Assembly: GCA_951812585.1 (NCBI GenBank)
Contig: OX638318.1
Location: 1,366,819 to 1,430,818 of the forward strand
DNA: 64,000 nucleotides
Source: Rhodothermales bacterium
GTDB lineage: Bacteria > Bacteroidota > Rhodothermia > Rhodothermales > Bin80
Reading direction: 5' to 3'
The notes under the pieces are model-generated. The model saw only the letters and a list, made by a program, of their open reading frames with translations, did not search any database and was not told the DNA's origin. Below are positions 8,821 through 18,351 of the stretch, one piece after another; position 1 is the first letter of the stretch, and every line of letters begins with the position of its first letter. The position numbers were made by a program, and so were the translations under genes.

Positions 8821-10194
8821 CGCCTTCAATTGTCTTCTGCCTGGGTAGAAGCAGAAATCAATTCCGGCGACTCATAGCTTGGACCATGCGCCGGCGCGTG
8901 AGGACAACCCATTGTGTCGCGTTGCCGGTATGCTCCTGACCCGTTCGTGACCGGACCTTGGCGGTTTCGGCTCGCAAATCCGGTAGTAAAAGGGCCTAGT
9001 CTGAATTGGCACTTTACGCTTGGCACATTGCTGTGCTGAATAGCAAAGACACAAAACTCCACAGGGCGTGATTGAGCTGCTTCAGCTCGCAGGTTCGTGC
9101 GGCCGCTTCTTGCCGCGCGGCTTCGCGCATGACGTTTTTTCCAAACAACCCCGGAAAGTGAAAACCATCGACCGGACTCTGCGGACTCCTTCGAGCGAAT
9201 TCATGGAAGATCGTGAATGGAGGCAGTCAGTAACACCGTGTGGCATATGAACCTGGCAACTGCACCCGCCACCACTTGAGTGCAGGCACGGCTCGTTTCA
9301 TGGCACGCACCACCGGATGAAGCGGGCAGCATTGATTGGCCAGTTATGAGCGCATACCTGTGAGCAATTGGCCTGCTGCAGAGCCACGACGATCTGAGAC
9401 AAAGTCCAGACTTTTGGCGTGGACAATATCACTCAGAACAGGCCAGTGCCCACTGGCAGCGGCGCGGTGGAAACGTACGCGCGCGCCTGTCGACGATGAA
9501 GTAGGACCCAGATCAGACTCCGAGGTCTTATTGAGGATCTTACTGGAGGGTCTTATTCTGGCCTTATTCCGGCCTTATTGGGAGTCTTATTAGGGGTCTT
9601 ATACCGCTCTTATTGAGGATCTTACTGGAGGGTCTTATTGGAAGTCTTATTCCGGTCGTGCACCGGCTATCGTACCATTGCCGATTGTTCCACAGTCCTG
9701 CTCGGGAAGCTGTTCCGATCTTGTTAGACTCCCCTTGCTCCGCATGCTCATGGGCAAAATCTCAATACCCGCGAAACGGGAAGCGTCAAGAATGGACCCG
9801 TATCCGATGCGCTTTCATGGATCAGCCCCTGACCGAGGGCCACGATTGCCTTCAGCTCGGAAAGTCTGCCGCAAAACGGCATTGCACGGGTCCGGCGCGC
9901 TACTCGGCGCCACACTTCGACCCCTGGCGGTGCGTAGCCATCCAAGCGGGCCCGTCGGAGAGCACCATCGGCGGGGCTGGCGCGCCGTTTGAATCCGCGT
10001 TGAGTCCGCGCACAGTGTGCTTTGGGGAATCCAGCACCGCCCGGCTGCCCACGGTTCGCTCCTCACGCACGGCATTTGCGCATGCGCAGGCTCGCCCAGC
10101 ATAATGCACGCAAGGCCCGCGTCTTACAAACAGTACGCGGGCCTGGCGCCTATCATAAGGGCGTGGCAGCAGGCTTTCCTGATGCGCGATGCTC
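8821..10194. other. Long gene-free region
   Basis: This 1.37 kb stretch lies between the ends of two convergent genes, so it need not carry promoters. Several frames are open for 60-160 codons, but none has recognisable domains, composition like its neighbours or a plausible start. The one structured feature is the TCTTATT-type array at 9524-9655. The rest could be decayed coding DNA or a non-coding RNA locus; nothing decides between these. Confidence 0.55.
9524..9655. repeat. Eleven-copy ~12-bp degenerate tandem array (core TCTTATT)
   Basis: The core TCTTATT, or a one- or two-base variant (TCTTACT, CCTTATT, TCTTATA), begins at 9526, 9538, 9551, 9562, 9573, 9585, 9597, 9608, 9620, 9632 and 9645. 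Spacings are 11-13 bases, mean about 12, and the bases between cores are G-rich (GAGG, GGAGG, CCGG). A higher-order duplication is present: the segment from TCTTATTGAGGATC through the next TCTTATT occurs at 9526-9557 and again at 9608-9638. Function unknown. Confidence 0.85.
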
Positions 10195-10776
10195 TTACTT
10201 CGCGACCTGGAAATCTACCGCAGCCTTCGTATGCTCCCACATCATGGCGAGCGTGCCGCCCTCGCTGGTCACGTTCTGAAAACTGATCGTGAACTGGTCC
10301 ACCGATGCGTCGCCCTGATGCACATGCATGGGAACCCGCAGCACGTCCTGATCCGCGGTGTAGCCGTAGGCACCCCAAAGACCCGGACCCTCTTCACGGC
10401 CGGAAGCCTTCGCGGCATGATTCGAGAAAATCAGCGTCCACTCGTCCTCTGCCAACTCTGCAAACACGCTGTATTCACCCGCGGCGAGCGTGCCCGTTCC
10501 AAACTGCAGATCCACCTCCGTGCTCAGGCGCGTAGACTTGTTTGCTCCCACGCGCCAAACCGGTGCGCGACCAACAACCTGGTCTCCGTAAGTATCGCCC
10601 GAACCAAAAATGCTGGCACGCCCGCGCAGAATGGGACGCCCATAGTCAACCGTGATCCAAGCCTCGCCGATCTGCGTGGCCGCCTCACCACGAGGGGAAG
10701 CCGGGCGCTGGGCATAGGCCCAGTCGGCGCTGAAAAGTAGTATTGCCAGAACAATGGCTGCTGTGACTGTACGCAT
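10195..10776 (-). CDS. DUF2911-family exported protein
   Basis: The ATG at 10776 gives 193 residues with a signal peptide (MRTVTAAIVLAILLFSADWAYAQ); the frame is open to 10803 but the later start fits the signal better. The mature region shows the DUF2911 pattern: ITVDYGRPILRGR, VWRVGANKSTRLS, GEYSVFAELAEDEWTLIFS and a C-terminal FTISFQNVTSEGGTLAMMWE. DUF2911 proteins are small secreted beta-sandwich proteins common in Bacteroidota and Rhodothermota, of unknown function. The gene is monocistronic, followed at 3' by the long gene-free region. Confidence 0.88.
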   Translation of the reverse strand: MRTVTAAIVLAILLFSADWAYAQRPASPRGEAATQIGEAWITVDYGRPILRGRASIFGSGDTYGDQVVGRAPVWRVGANKSTRLSTEVDLQFGTGTLAAGEYSVFAELAEDEWTLIFSNHAAKASGREEGPGLWGAYGYTADQDVLRVPMHVHQGDASVDQFTISFQNVTSEGGTLAMMWEHTKAAVDFQVAK

Positions 10777-10988
10777 GATGACCGTCCAAAGTGTAGGTTG
10801 CATAAGCGCATTTTAATGCTTGAATCGCCGCGCTGTTCCACAAGACCCACGCCACCAGGTATGCATTTGCGCCGCCGATGCGCGTGCCCATAACCGTACT
10901 GCGCGTCCGCTTGTACCGCGCGCTGCCGCTCGACGACCGGTAGCCGTGGCGGGCATGCAGTGCGTCCGCCTTTGCGCACGGCCTGCGC

Positions 10989-12581
10989 CTAACCGTCCGG
11001 CAGGCCACGAAGGAACGCCACCAGATCAATGAGCTCCGCGCGCGTCATCTGCTCCTGCAGCGCAGGCATGAGCGACAGCTCCAGGGAAACCTGCGTCCCG
11101 ATCTCTTCCCGCCCAATCTGATGCGTCTGACCATCGGAGGTGCGGAGCCGGATCGCGCCTCCAGAATCGTCAAGCACGTACCCTGTGCGCACAGTGCCGT
11201 CGCGCAGTGTTATGGCCACGCCCTCAAACCTCATGCTGATACCCGCACTAGGATGCAGGATCGCCTCAAACAGCGCAGCCTTGGGCAGCTTGGCCCCGAT
11301 ATCTCCGAGCGGCGGTCCAAACGGACTTTCGCCCGCGCGCAGGCTGTGACACGGGCTACAATGAGTCCTGAACGCCCGGCGACCCCGCCGCGGATCACCG
11401 CGGGCCACAAGAAGTGACCGAAGCGGCGGCAGCGGCTCTGCGTTGCGGTCTTCCGGAACGCCAAGGACCGCTTCGGCCGCCCTGCGCTGCGCTACGTCCC
11501 AGACGTTCAGCAAGCGGGGCCGCACCGCATCAACCTGTGCGGCAGACAGCCTGCCTGCCTGGATAAGCGCCAATAGCCGCGCTTGGCCCGACGCGCTCCG
11601 GGCCATGGCCGCGGCCGCCTGCTTCCGAAGCACCATGGACAACCCTACATTCAAAGCCGCACCCTCCAGAAGCGCCACCGCATCGGGACTACCGATGCCC
11701 GCCAGCCGCTCCAGCGCTACGGAAGCCGCTTCGCCGCGGAGCGCCTCTTCGAACGCTGCTGCGCCATGGATCTCAACCAGGAGACGCGTCGCCTCACGGC
11801 CAAGGCCTGTTGCCGCCGTGTCCAAGGCCATCGCCCGAAGCACACTTTCCTGGGAAGACACCCTGAATCGCCCCACAACATCCAGAAATTCCTGCGTGCC
11901 TGGGGCCATGGCCAGAAGCTCGTTTATCGCAGCCTGTACCGCGGCGCTCCGCTCAACGGAAGGCTCGGCAAGGTGCAAGAGCGCCCGATGCAACACCGTC
12001 GCCCGGTCTCCATCGGCCTCGCTAACGACCGTACTGAACCAGGGCATCTTGTGGTCGAGTGCATGGAAGTCCAGAGCCCTGAAGTACCGATCACGCACCG
12101 CAGCAGGCTCATCAATAACCAGCTGCACCAGAAGCGGTACAGCCGCAGCGGCCCGTGCGCGCCAAACGATATCACGCCCGGCCGCAGTACGCCAGTCGTC
12201 GCCGATCCGCACAAGCCATGCGCCAAAGTATGCGTCCCACTGCCCTTCGGCCCCAATGCCGAGCGCTTCAAGGTACCACCGGTCAGCACCGTCATGCTGC
12301 TGGGCCAAGGCGGCCCACAGGTCTGCGGCTTCCGGCTCTGAAGCGCCCCGAAGCGACAGGATAGCCTCGCGGCGCACCTCGGGCGCCGGATCGTTCACTG
12401 CCTGACGCACAATCGGTACGGGTGGCCGCCGCATTTCGCGACCCAGCCGTATGCCGGCCACGCGAACGTCCGCGTGATCGGATGCCAGGGCAAGGTTTAT
12501 GTAATGGTAAGGTGCGAGCTCCAGCGTCTTCATCGCTAAAATGGCGCGGGCCACATGCCGGGGGCCTGAACCACTGATCAT
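10989..12581 (-). pseudogene. C-terminal part of a broken PVC-type cytochrome c dehydrogenase (HEAT repeats plus heme domain)
   Basis: This frame encodes an alpha-helical HEAT-like region (for example DPAPEVRREAILSLRG and HADVRVAGIRLGREM) and ends in a class I cytochrome c domain with heme-attachment motif CSPCH in RTHCSPCHSLRAGESPFGPPL, followed by LRDGTVRTGYVLDDSGGAIRL and a closing LIDLVAFLRGLPDG. These are the back two-thirds of proteins annotated as PVC-type heme-binding CxxCH proteins, in which a propeller dehydrogenase precedes them in the same chain. Here the propeller part lies in a different frame immediately upstream (12292-13740), and residues that should join them are missing. 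It has no signal peptide of its own, so independent function in the periplasm is unlikely. Confidence 0.75.
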
Positions 12582-13740
12582 CCGGATTGGTCATGATGTC
12601 CATGATCTCGGCGCTGTAGCCCGCCCCCTCCTTGGTCAGGAGGTAGGCGCGTACAACGCCTGGGCCGGCATCGGCATGGATGAGCTGGTTGTGGAACACC
12701 GCCGGCAGCAATGTGCCCTCGTACATCGTCATGCCGGTCGGCGATCCTGCACCCGTCTGCAAAACGTTCGGCACCACGCCCGGATCATTTTGATGCCAGT
12801 GTCTGAGCGGGATCGAGTCATGCATGCCCGTCCGGCGCACGGACCAGTGCGCGCCTGTCCGCTCGTCCCGGTAGCCGTAGTTGCCATGATCCATCACGAA
12901 GTTGAGCCGCACGCCGCGATTTCCATCGTCGTCATTGTCCGCCTGCCACACCGTGCCGAAGGCGTCCACGGCGACCTCGTAGGGGTTGCGAAAATTATGC
13001 CCTAGCACTTCAACTCCAACTCCGTGCCAATAATAGCGTGAAAGACGAACGATCATGCCCTGTCTGAATGGCGTGCCCGTGGCGGCAACCAGGCGGCCAT
13101 CCCGGTCGCGCACCGGCTTGCCATCCTCGTCCAGAAGCTGCGCTCCGGCGTTGCCAAAATTGAACAACCAGTTCCCCCCAGGACCGAACACAAATGAATG
13201 CACACCATGGTCATCCTGCTCTCCGCCGATGCCCGTGAACAACAGCTCCTTGCGGTCCGGCTGATCATCACCATCCTCATCAGTGAACCGCCACACATTG
13301 GGACTGCTGGACACGATTACCGATGAGCCTGCCACCGCAATGCCCAGCGCGGCATTGATGTCTGTGCCCTGGTAATAGACTTTGCGCACATCGGCGACGC
13401 CATCCCCGGTGGTATCCTCCAGAATGAGAATGCGGTCGCCCGCTTCCTGCGGCCGATGGTGCGGATTGTAGTCGGGCCGGTAGTTTACAGCCTCCGTGAC
13501 CCAGACGCGCCCGCGCGCATCCACATCGATGTTGGTGGGGTTGACCAGCATGGGCTCGGCTGCAAAAAGCGTCACGGCGAGTCCCTCGGCTACGACGAAT
13601 CCGTCCACGGCGCGCGCCGGGTCGCGCCGCGGATCGTCCCGCCCGATGTCCTCCGCAGTCCGCCCGGCGCAGCCGCACAGCATGCAGAGCACCCCCACGA
13701 GGACGAAAGGGTGACCGCGAATGCTTGGTAGATGTTGCAT
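12292..13740 (-). pseudogene. N-terminal part of the same broken PVC-type dehydrogenase (lipoprotein propeller)
   Basis: The ATG at 13740 gives a lipobox signal (GVLCMLCGCAG), then a soluble propeller dehydrogenase domain: FVVAEGLAVTLFAAEPMLV, NIDVDARGRVWVTEAVNYR, RILILEDTTGDGVADVRKVY, HNFRNPYEVAVDAFG and GAGSPTGMTMYEGTLLP. The homology stops at NPDDQWFRP near 12565, where the family normally continues through the last blade (a SDV-APDGS-ADWYDPGVGGH-type segment, from general knowledge of the family). The remaining roughly 90 codons, to 12292, are out-of-frame translation of the HEAT region. The frame therefore changes at a point where roughly 100 or more codons also seem lost. A GTG at 13752 is an alternative start. 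Confidence 0.75.
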
Positions 13741-13821
13741 TAGCCGTGTCACCGTGTTTATTCTTAATGCAGAAAACAGCGGTGTTCACGCGCCCGTCGG
13801 GCGCTCAACCATAGGAATCTA

Positions 13822-15408
13822 ATGATCAATCGAAATAAACTCTTCTGGGGCAGCTGCCTGGCCCTGCTTACCACGGCCTTCGCCTTCACCGTTATCACCG
13901 GCATCGCCTTTGCGGTCAAGCAGGAGCTTGTGCTTACCAATGCCCAGTTGGGAGTCTTCACAGGGGTCTTCTTCATCGGCTTCACCATCAGCCAGGTGAT
14001 CTTTTCGCCGCTCTGCGACACCATCGGCATGCGATGGATTGTGCGCGGCGCTTTTGTGGGACATGTCGCCGGCGCGATCCTGATCATGCTTGCCGGGGGC
14101 TACGAGATGGCCGTGGCCGGCTCGCTCTGCTGCGGCTTGGGAGCCGGCCTCGTGGAAGCCGGCTGCAACCCCCTCGTGGCTGCACTCTATCCGAACGACA
14201 AGACCTCCAAGCTGAACCACTTCCACATGTGGTTCCCGTATGGCAACCTTCTGGCTGCCATCATCCTGACGCTGGTCTTCGCTAGCCTGAGCATAGGATG
14301 GCGTGGTCAACTGCTTCTGGTGTTGGTACCGGCCCTGGGCTACGGCGCCATGATGTTCTTCGCACCCTTCCCGCCAACCGAGGGCGTAAGTGCCGGCATC
14401 TCCGTTGGCCAGACCTTCAAGGCGCTCTTTGCACCTATCATGCTCATCATGATGCCGATGATGCTGCTGACCGCCTCGATGGAACTGCCACCCGCCGCCT
14501 GGGTGCCGCCCGTGCTGCAGGCCGGCGGCATCAACGGCCTGCTCGTCTTCGGCTTTGTGTTCGGCATCATGGGCACTTTGCGCCTGCTGGCACCACCCGT
14601 CGTACGCGTGCTGACGCCCACGGGCATCCTGTTCTTCGGTTCCATCCTCGCCGTGATCGGGCTATACCTGTTCAGCATGGCTGAAACCACGCTCATGGCC
14701 TTTGCGACCGCGGCCATCTGGGCCATCGGGATTGCCTACTTCTGGCCCACCATGCTGGGATTGGTCTCTGAGCGCAATCCCAAAAGCGGCGCGCTGGGAC
14801 TCGGCGTCATGGGCGCCATCGGCATGCTGGCCTCCTTCCTGGTCACGCCCTGGCTCGGAGGCATCGCCGACGAGAAAGGGCACGAAATGCTGCCAGAAGA
14901 CGACACCAGAGAGGTGCTGATGGCGGCCGTGGACCAGCTGCCCGCGGCAGCAATGGACGCACAAGCGGACGATGTCCAGGCCCTCGTTGACGATATCATA
15001 TCTGTCATGGCGCCCCTTAATGCCTTCCAGGATTCTGTAGAGGCGCTCAACGAGCGCGATTCGGCGCTGAGGAGGCTGCCTGATTCGCTGCGGACGCCTG
15101 AAGTCGAAGCAGAGCTTGCAGACAACGTTGCCAAGGCCCGTTCGATGGCTGCGGACAAGCCCATGCTGCCGCCCGGCATAACGGCGCAGCTCCTGCGCGG
15201 GATCACCGGCGTGGGCGTAGAGGCCGCGGTCGTGGAAGAAGCCGGCGCACTGCTTAATCCTGCAGACAACTACGGCGGCCGGCGCTCCTTCCGCACGCTC
15301 GCGCCCTTTGGACTGATCCTGGTGCTGGTCTTCGGCCTCATGTACATCCGCGACCGCATGACAGGCGGCTACAAGACGGTGAAGCTCCAAGCAAAAGAAG
15401 ACGCTTAA
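13822..15408 (+). CDS. MFS transporter with a large loop before the last helix
   Basis: The 528-residue protein has the hydrophobic pattern of a 12-helix major facilitator carrier of the sugar/FucP-like or NNP-like branch. Helices 1-11 occupy residues 8-345 and include the N-half signature region FSPLCDTIGMRWIVRGAF and a conserved NHFHMWFPYGNLLAA. Between residues 351 and 488 lies a hydrophilic, helical, acidic segment of about 138 residues, after which a final helix (LAPFGLILVLVFGLMYI, 493-509) completes the fold. The gene diverges from the broken cytochrome gene with only 81 bases between starts, and converges with the FAD/Fe-S gene 13 bases downstream. Substrate unknown; role in sugar uptake is a guess. 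Confidence 0.85.
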   Translation: MINRNKLFWGSCLALLTTAFAFTVITGIAFAVKQELVLTNAQLGVFTGVFFIGFTISQVIFSPLCDTIGMRWIVRGAFVGHVAGAILIMLAGGYEMAVAGSLCCGLGAGLVEAGCNPLVAALYPNDKTSKLNHFHMWFPYGNLLAAIILTLVFASLSIGWRGQLLLVLVPALGYGAMMFFAPFPPTEGVSAGISVGQTFKALFAPIMLIMMPMMLLTASMELPPAAWVPPVLQAGGINGLLVFGFVFGIMGTLRLLAPPVVRVLTPTGILFFGSILAVIGLYLFSMAETTLMAFATAAIWAIGIAYFWPTMLGLVSERNPKSGALGLGVMGAIGMLASFLVTPWLGGIADEKGHEMLPEDDTREVLMAAVDQLPAAAMDAQADDVQALVDDIISVMAPLNAFQDSVEALNERDSALRRLPDSLRTPEVEAELADNVAKARSMAADKPMLPPGITAQLLRGITGVGVEAAVVEEAGALLNPADNYGGRRSFRTLAPFGLILVLVFGLMYIRDRMTGGYKTVKLQAKEDA

Positions 15409-15421
15409 GACCGGCGGCGGC

Positions 15422-18349
15422 TTACGCCGACGTAGCCTTAAGTGCGGCGCGAATGACTTGCGCCGGGTGCATGGCGCGGCGGCCTGTGCCATGCCTGATC
15501 TGGTGGCGGCAGCTGACGCCTGCCGCCACCATGATCGTGTCCTCTTCGGCGCTGCGGACCGCGGGCAGAAGGCGGCGCTCAGCCATCTTCATTGAGATGT
15601 CATAGTGCTCCTTCTCGTATCCGAAAGCGCCCGCCATGCCGCAGCAGCCTGATTCTACTTCGCGCACCTGGTAGCGGGGCGGAAGAGACAAGGCACGCAC
15701 GCTGGGGCCGGACCCTACCAGCGCCTTCTGGTGGCAATGGCCGTGCAGGAGCACTTGCCGCACTGACGATGTAAAGGTCAGCTGCACCTGCTCCTCGTCT
15801 GCCAGTCGCGCCAGAAACTCCTCAAAGAGGACGGCATGCTGCGCGACCTGCTCCGCACGCTGGTCTCCAGGCAACAGGTACAGATACTCATCACGCAGCG
15901 ACAGGAGGCAGCTGGGCTCAAGGCCGACAATAGGGATGCCCCTGGCCGCGTAAGGGGCCAGCCGCGCCACCGTGTCCTGCGCCGCCGCGCGCGCTGCGCG
16001 CACCATCCCCTTGGAAATCATCGGCCGCCCGCAGCACCGGTGCCCCGGCAAAATCACTGCAAAGCCGGCCGCTTCCAGCACCTCCGTGGCCGCTATCGCA
16101 ATCTCAGCCTCGTGGTAGGTGGTAAAGGTGTCGTTGAAGAGCACAACCTGCGGCTGATCGCTGCGGGCACGCGGCCGCCCCTTGAACCAACTGAGAAAAG
16201 ATCTGGAGGCAAACGCCGGCAGCGTGCGATGACGACTCAGTCCCAGCGCGGACTCCATGCCCCGGCGGATGGCCTGACTCTTCAACAGGGCGTTGATCAG
16301 TGGCGCATGCCGTCCGCTGCCGAGACGTCCAAGCCGGGCCGCCTCTGCAAAGACGCGGCTGCGCAGCGGTGTGCCGTGCTTCGCATGGTACTGCGCCAGG
16401 AACTCGAATTTGATCTTGGCCATGTCCACCGAAGACGGGCACTCGGCCTTGCATGCCTTGCACTCCACGCAGAGGTCCATCGCCTCGTACATGCGGCGAC
16501 TGCTCAATGCGTGCTCCGGCAGCGCGCCAGACAGCGCCGCGCGTAACAGGTTGGCGCGCCCGCGTGTGGAATGCTCCTCTTCACGCGTGGCCATAAAGCT
16601 CGGACACATGGTGCCCGCGGTCTCCTTTCGGCAGATGCCCGCACCGTTGCACATCTCCACGGCGCGGTCAAAGCCCAGATCCTGACTCCAGTCCAGCGCG
16701 AGTGGCACGGACCTCACGCTGTAGTCTTCGCCAAAGCGCAGGTGTGTGTCCACCGGGGGACCATCCACGACGTTGCCGGGGTTGAGGATATGCTGCGGGT
16801 CGAAGAGCTGCTTGACCTCCTTGTAGAGTGCATACAGGTCGGAGCCGAAAAAGCGTTCATTCATCCAGCTGCGGACGCGACCGTCGCCGTGTTCACTGGA
16901 AAGCGCGCCGCCATAGCCTTTAAGCAGCTCCACCGCGAACGCGGAGATCTCTGGAATCTTCGCGATTTCGGCCGCCGCCTTCGTGTTGATCAGCGGCCGA
17001 ATATGAACGCACCCGGCGCTAGCGTGCGCGTAATAGGCAACGCGCGCGTCCAAGGTCCGACAGAAATCGCCGATCTGCTTTACGTAGTCCGCGAGGTGAG
17101 CCGTCGGCACTGCCGCGTCTTCAATGAACGGGATGGGCTTGTGGTCGCCCTTGATGCTCATCAGAAGCCCAAGGCCGACCATGCGCACCGTCCACACGTC
17201 CCGCTGCCGTGCTGGATCCAGCACGGGGACAACCATCCCCGTATGATGCTTTCTGAGATGCGCACCTAGCCGCTCGATCTTGCCCGCCACCTCCGCCCTG
17301 GTGTCGCCATAGAACTCGGTGATCAGGATGCAGTCCGGGCTGCCCTCGACAAACTGCGTCACCAGCCGCGCATACTTCGGCACGCCGCGGCACAGTGTCA
17401 GCCCCAGGTTGTCGAAGAGTTCTACCGCACTCGGATCCACCTCCAGGATGACCGGCACGGCGGTGAGCGCGTCCCTCAGGCTGTTGAAGTGCACCACGCC
17501 CAGCCCCTTGGCCTTCGGCACCGGCACCAGGTTCAGCTTGACATCTTCGATCACCGCCAGCGTTCCTTCAGCGCCACATACCAGCTTCGCCAAGTTAAAC
17601 CGCTCATCCTGCGGCCACCGGAAGGAGGAACCCGCGCCTACCAGGCGGTCCAGGTTGTACCCCCCGCAGCGGCGCCAATGGCGCGGCGTGCCCTGCAGGA
17701 TGGTGTGCCGGTTCGCCGTACTGCCAACCAGGCGGCGCACGCCCCGGTAGAGCGCACCCTCCAGGCCGCTCCGGCAGGCCAATCCATCCAGCTCCTCCGC
17801 GTGGACGGGACCCAGATGCGCACGCGATCCGTCGCTCAGCACCACACGCATGTCCAGGACATGGTCCGCCGTCATGCCGTAGCAGATGGAGTGGCTGCCT
17901 GTAGAGTTGTTGGATACGATACCGCCTATCGCGGCGCGGTTGGCACTCGCCGGGTCCGGCCCGAACTGCAGCCCGCTGGGCGCCAGGTCCAGGTTGAGCC
18001 GGTCGAGAACAATGCCCGGCTGCACCCGCACCCACTGCTCTTCCCTGGAGACTTCCAGTATACCGTTGAGATGGGCCGTGAAGTCCATCACCAGCGCCTC
18101 GCCTACGGCCTGCCCGGCCAGACTGCTGCCGCCAGTGCGTGGCAAGAGGTTGATGCCGTATTCCGCGGCGAGCGTCACCGCCAGGTGCACATCGGCCCCG
18201 GACCGCGGGAAGAACACCCCGTGCGGCAACACCTGATAGATGCTCGCATCGGTGCTGTAAAGCACGCGGCTGAAATCGTCCGTGCGAAGCTCTCCCTCGC
18301 ACTGCGACCGCAGTGCAGTCAAGAAGTCTGGCAGCGCACCGTGAGACAT
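15422..18349 (-). CDS. FAD-linked oxidoreductase with C-terminal Fe-S and cysteine-rich domains (D-2-hydroxyacid dehydrogenase type)
   Basis: The 975-residue chain has four parts. Residues ~35-270 are a PCMH-type FAD-binding domain (FFPRSGADVHLAVTLAAEYG, LLPRTGGSSLAGQAVGEALV). Residues ~275-540 are an FAD oxidase C-terminal domain ending YGGALSSEHGDGRVRSWMNE. Residues ~560-660 hold two 4Fe-4S clusters (CNGAGICRKETAGTMCPSF and CVECKACKAECPSS). The last ~230 residues carry CCG-type cysteine-rich modules (GHRCCGRPMISKG, HGHCHQK, SGCCGMAGAFGYEKEHY). This is the YdiJ/D-lactate or D-2-hydroxyglutarate dehydrogenase architecture, passing electrons to a quinone or other carrier. It starts 2 bases after the stop of the sorbosone-type dehydrogenase gene, so the two form an operon. 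Exact substrate is inferred only. Confidence 0.92.
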   Translation of the reverse strand: MSHGALPDFLTALRSQCEGELRTDDFSRVLYSTDASIYQVLPHGVFFPRSGADVHLAVTLAAEYGINLLPRTGGSSLAGQAVGEALVMDFTAHLNGILEVSREEQWVRVQPGIVLDRLNLDLAPSGLQFGPDPASANRAAIGGIVSNNSTGSHSICYGMTADHVLDMRVVLSDGSRAHLGPVHAEELDGLACRSGLEGALYRGVRRLVGSTANRHTILQGTPRHWRRCGGYNLDRLVGAGSSFRWPQDERFNLAKLVCGAEGTLAVIEDVKLNLVPVPKAKGLGVVHFNSLRDALTAVPVILEVDPSAVELFDNLGLTLCRGVPKYARLVTQFVEGSPDCILITEFYGDTRAEVAGKIERLGAHLRKHHTGMVVPVLDPARQRDVWTVRMVGLGLLMSIKGDHKPIPFIEDAAVPTAHLADYVKQIGDFCRTLDARVAYYAHASAGCVHIRPLINTKAAAEIAKIPEISAFAVELLKGYGGALSSEHGDGRVRSWMNERFFGSDLYALYKEVKQLFDPQHILNPGNVVDGPPVDTHLRFGEDYSVRSVPLALDWSQDLGFDRAVEMCNGAGICRKETAGTMCPSFMATREEEHSTRGRANLLRAALSGALPEHALSSRRMYEAMDLCVECKACKAECPSSVDMAKIKFEFLAQYHAKHGTPLRSRVFAEAARLGRLGSGRHAPLINALLKSQAIRRGMESALGLSRHRTLPAFASRSFLSWFKGRPRARSDQPQVVLFNDTFTTYHEAEIAIAATEVLEAAGFAVILPGHRCCGRPMISKGMVRAARAAAQDTVARLAPYAARGIPIVGLEPSCLLSLRDEYLYLLPGDQRAEQVAQHAVLFEEFLARLADEEQVQLTFTSSVRQVLLHGHCHQKALVGSGPSVRALSLPPRYQVREVESGCCGMAGAFGYEKEHYDISMKMAERRLLPAVRSAEEDTIMVAAGVSCRHQIRHGTGRRAMHPAQVIRAALKATSA

Positions 18350-18351
18350 GC

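Noticed and set aside
9524-9655. The TCTTATT array as a CRISPR array
   Set aside because: Units are about 12 bp with 4-6 bp variable parts, far too short for repeats and spacers, and no cas gene is present.
9336-10109. Several overlapping open frames on both strands in the gene desert
   Set aside because: None has a recognisable motif, ribosome-binding site or consistent composition, and several are mutually exclusive.
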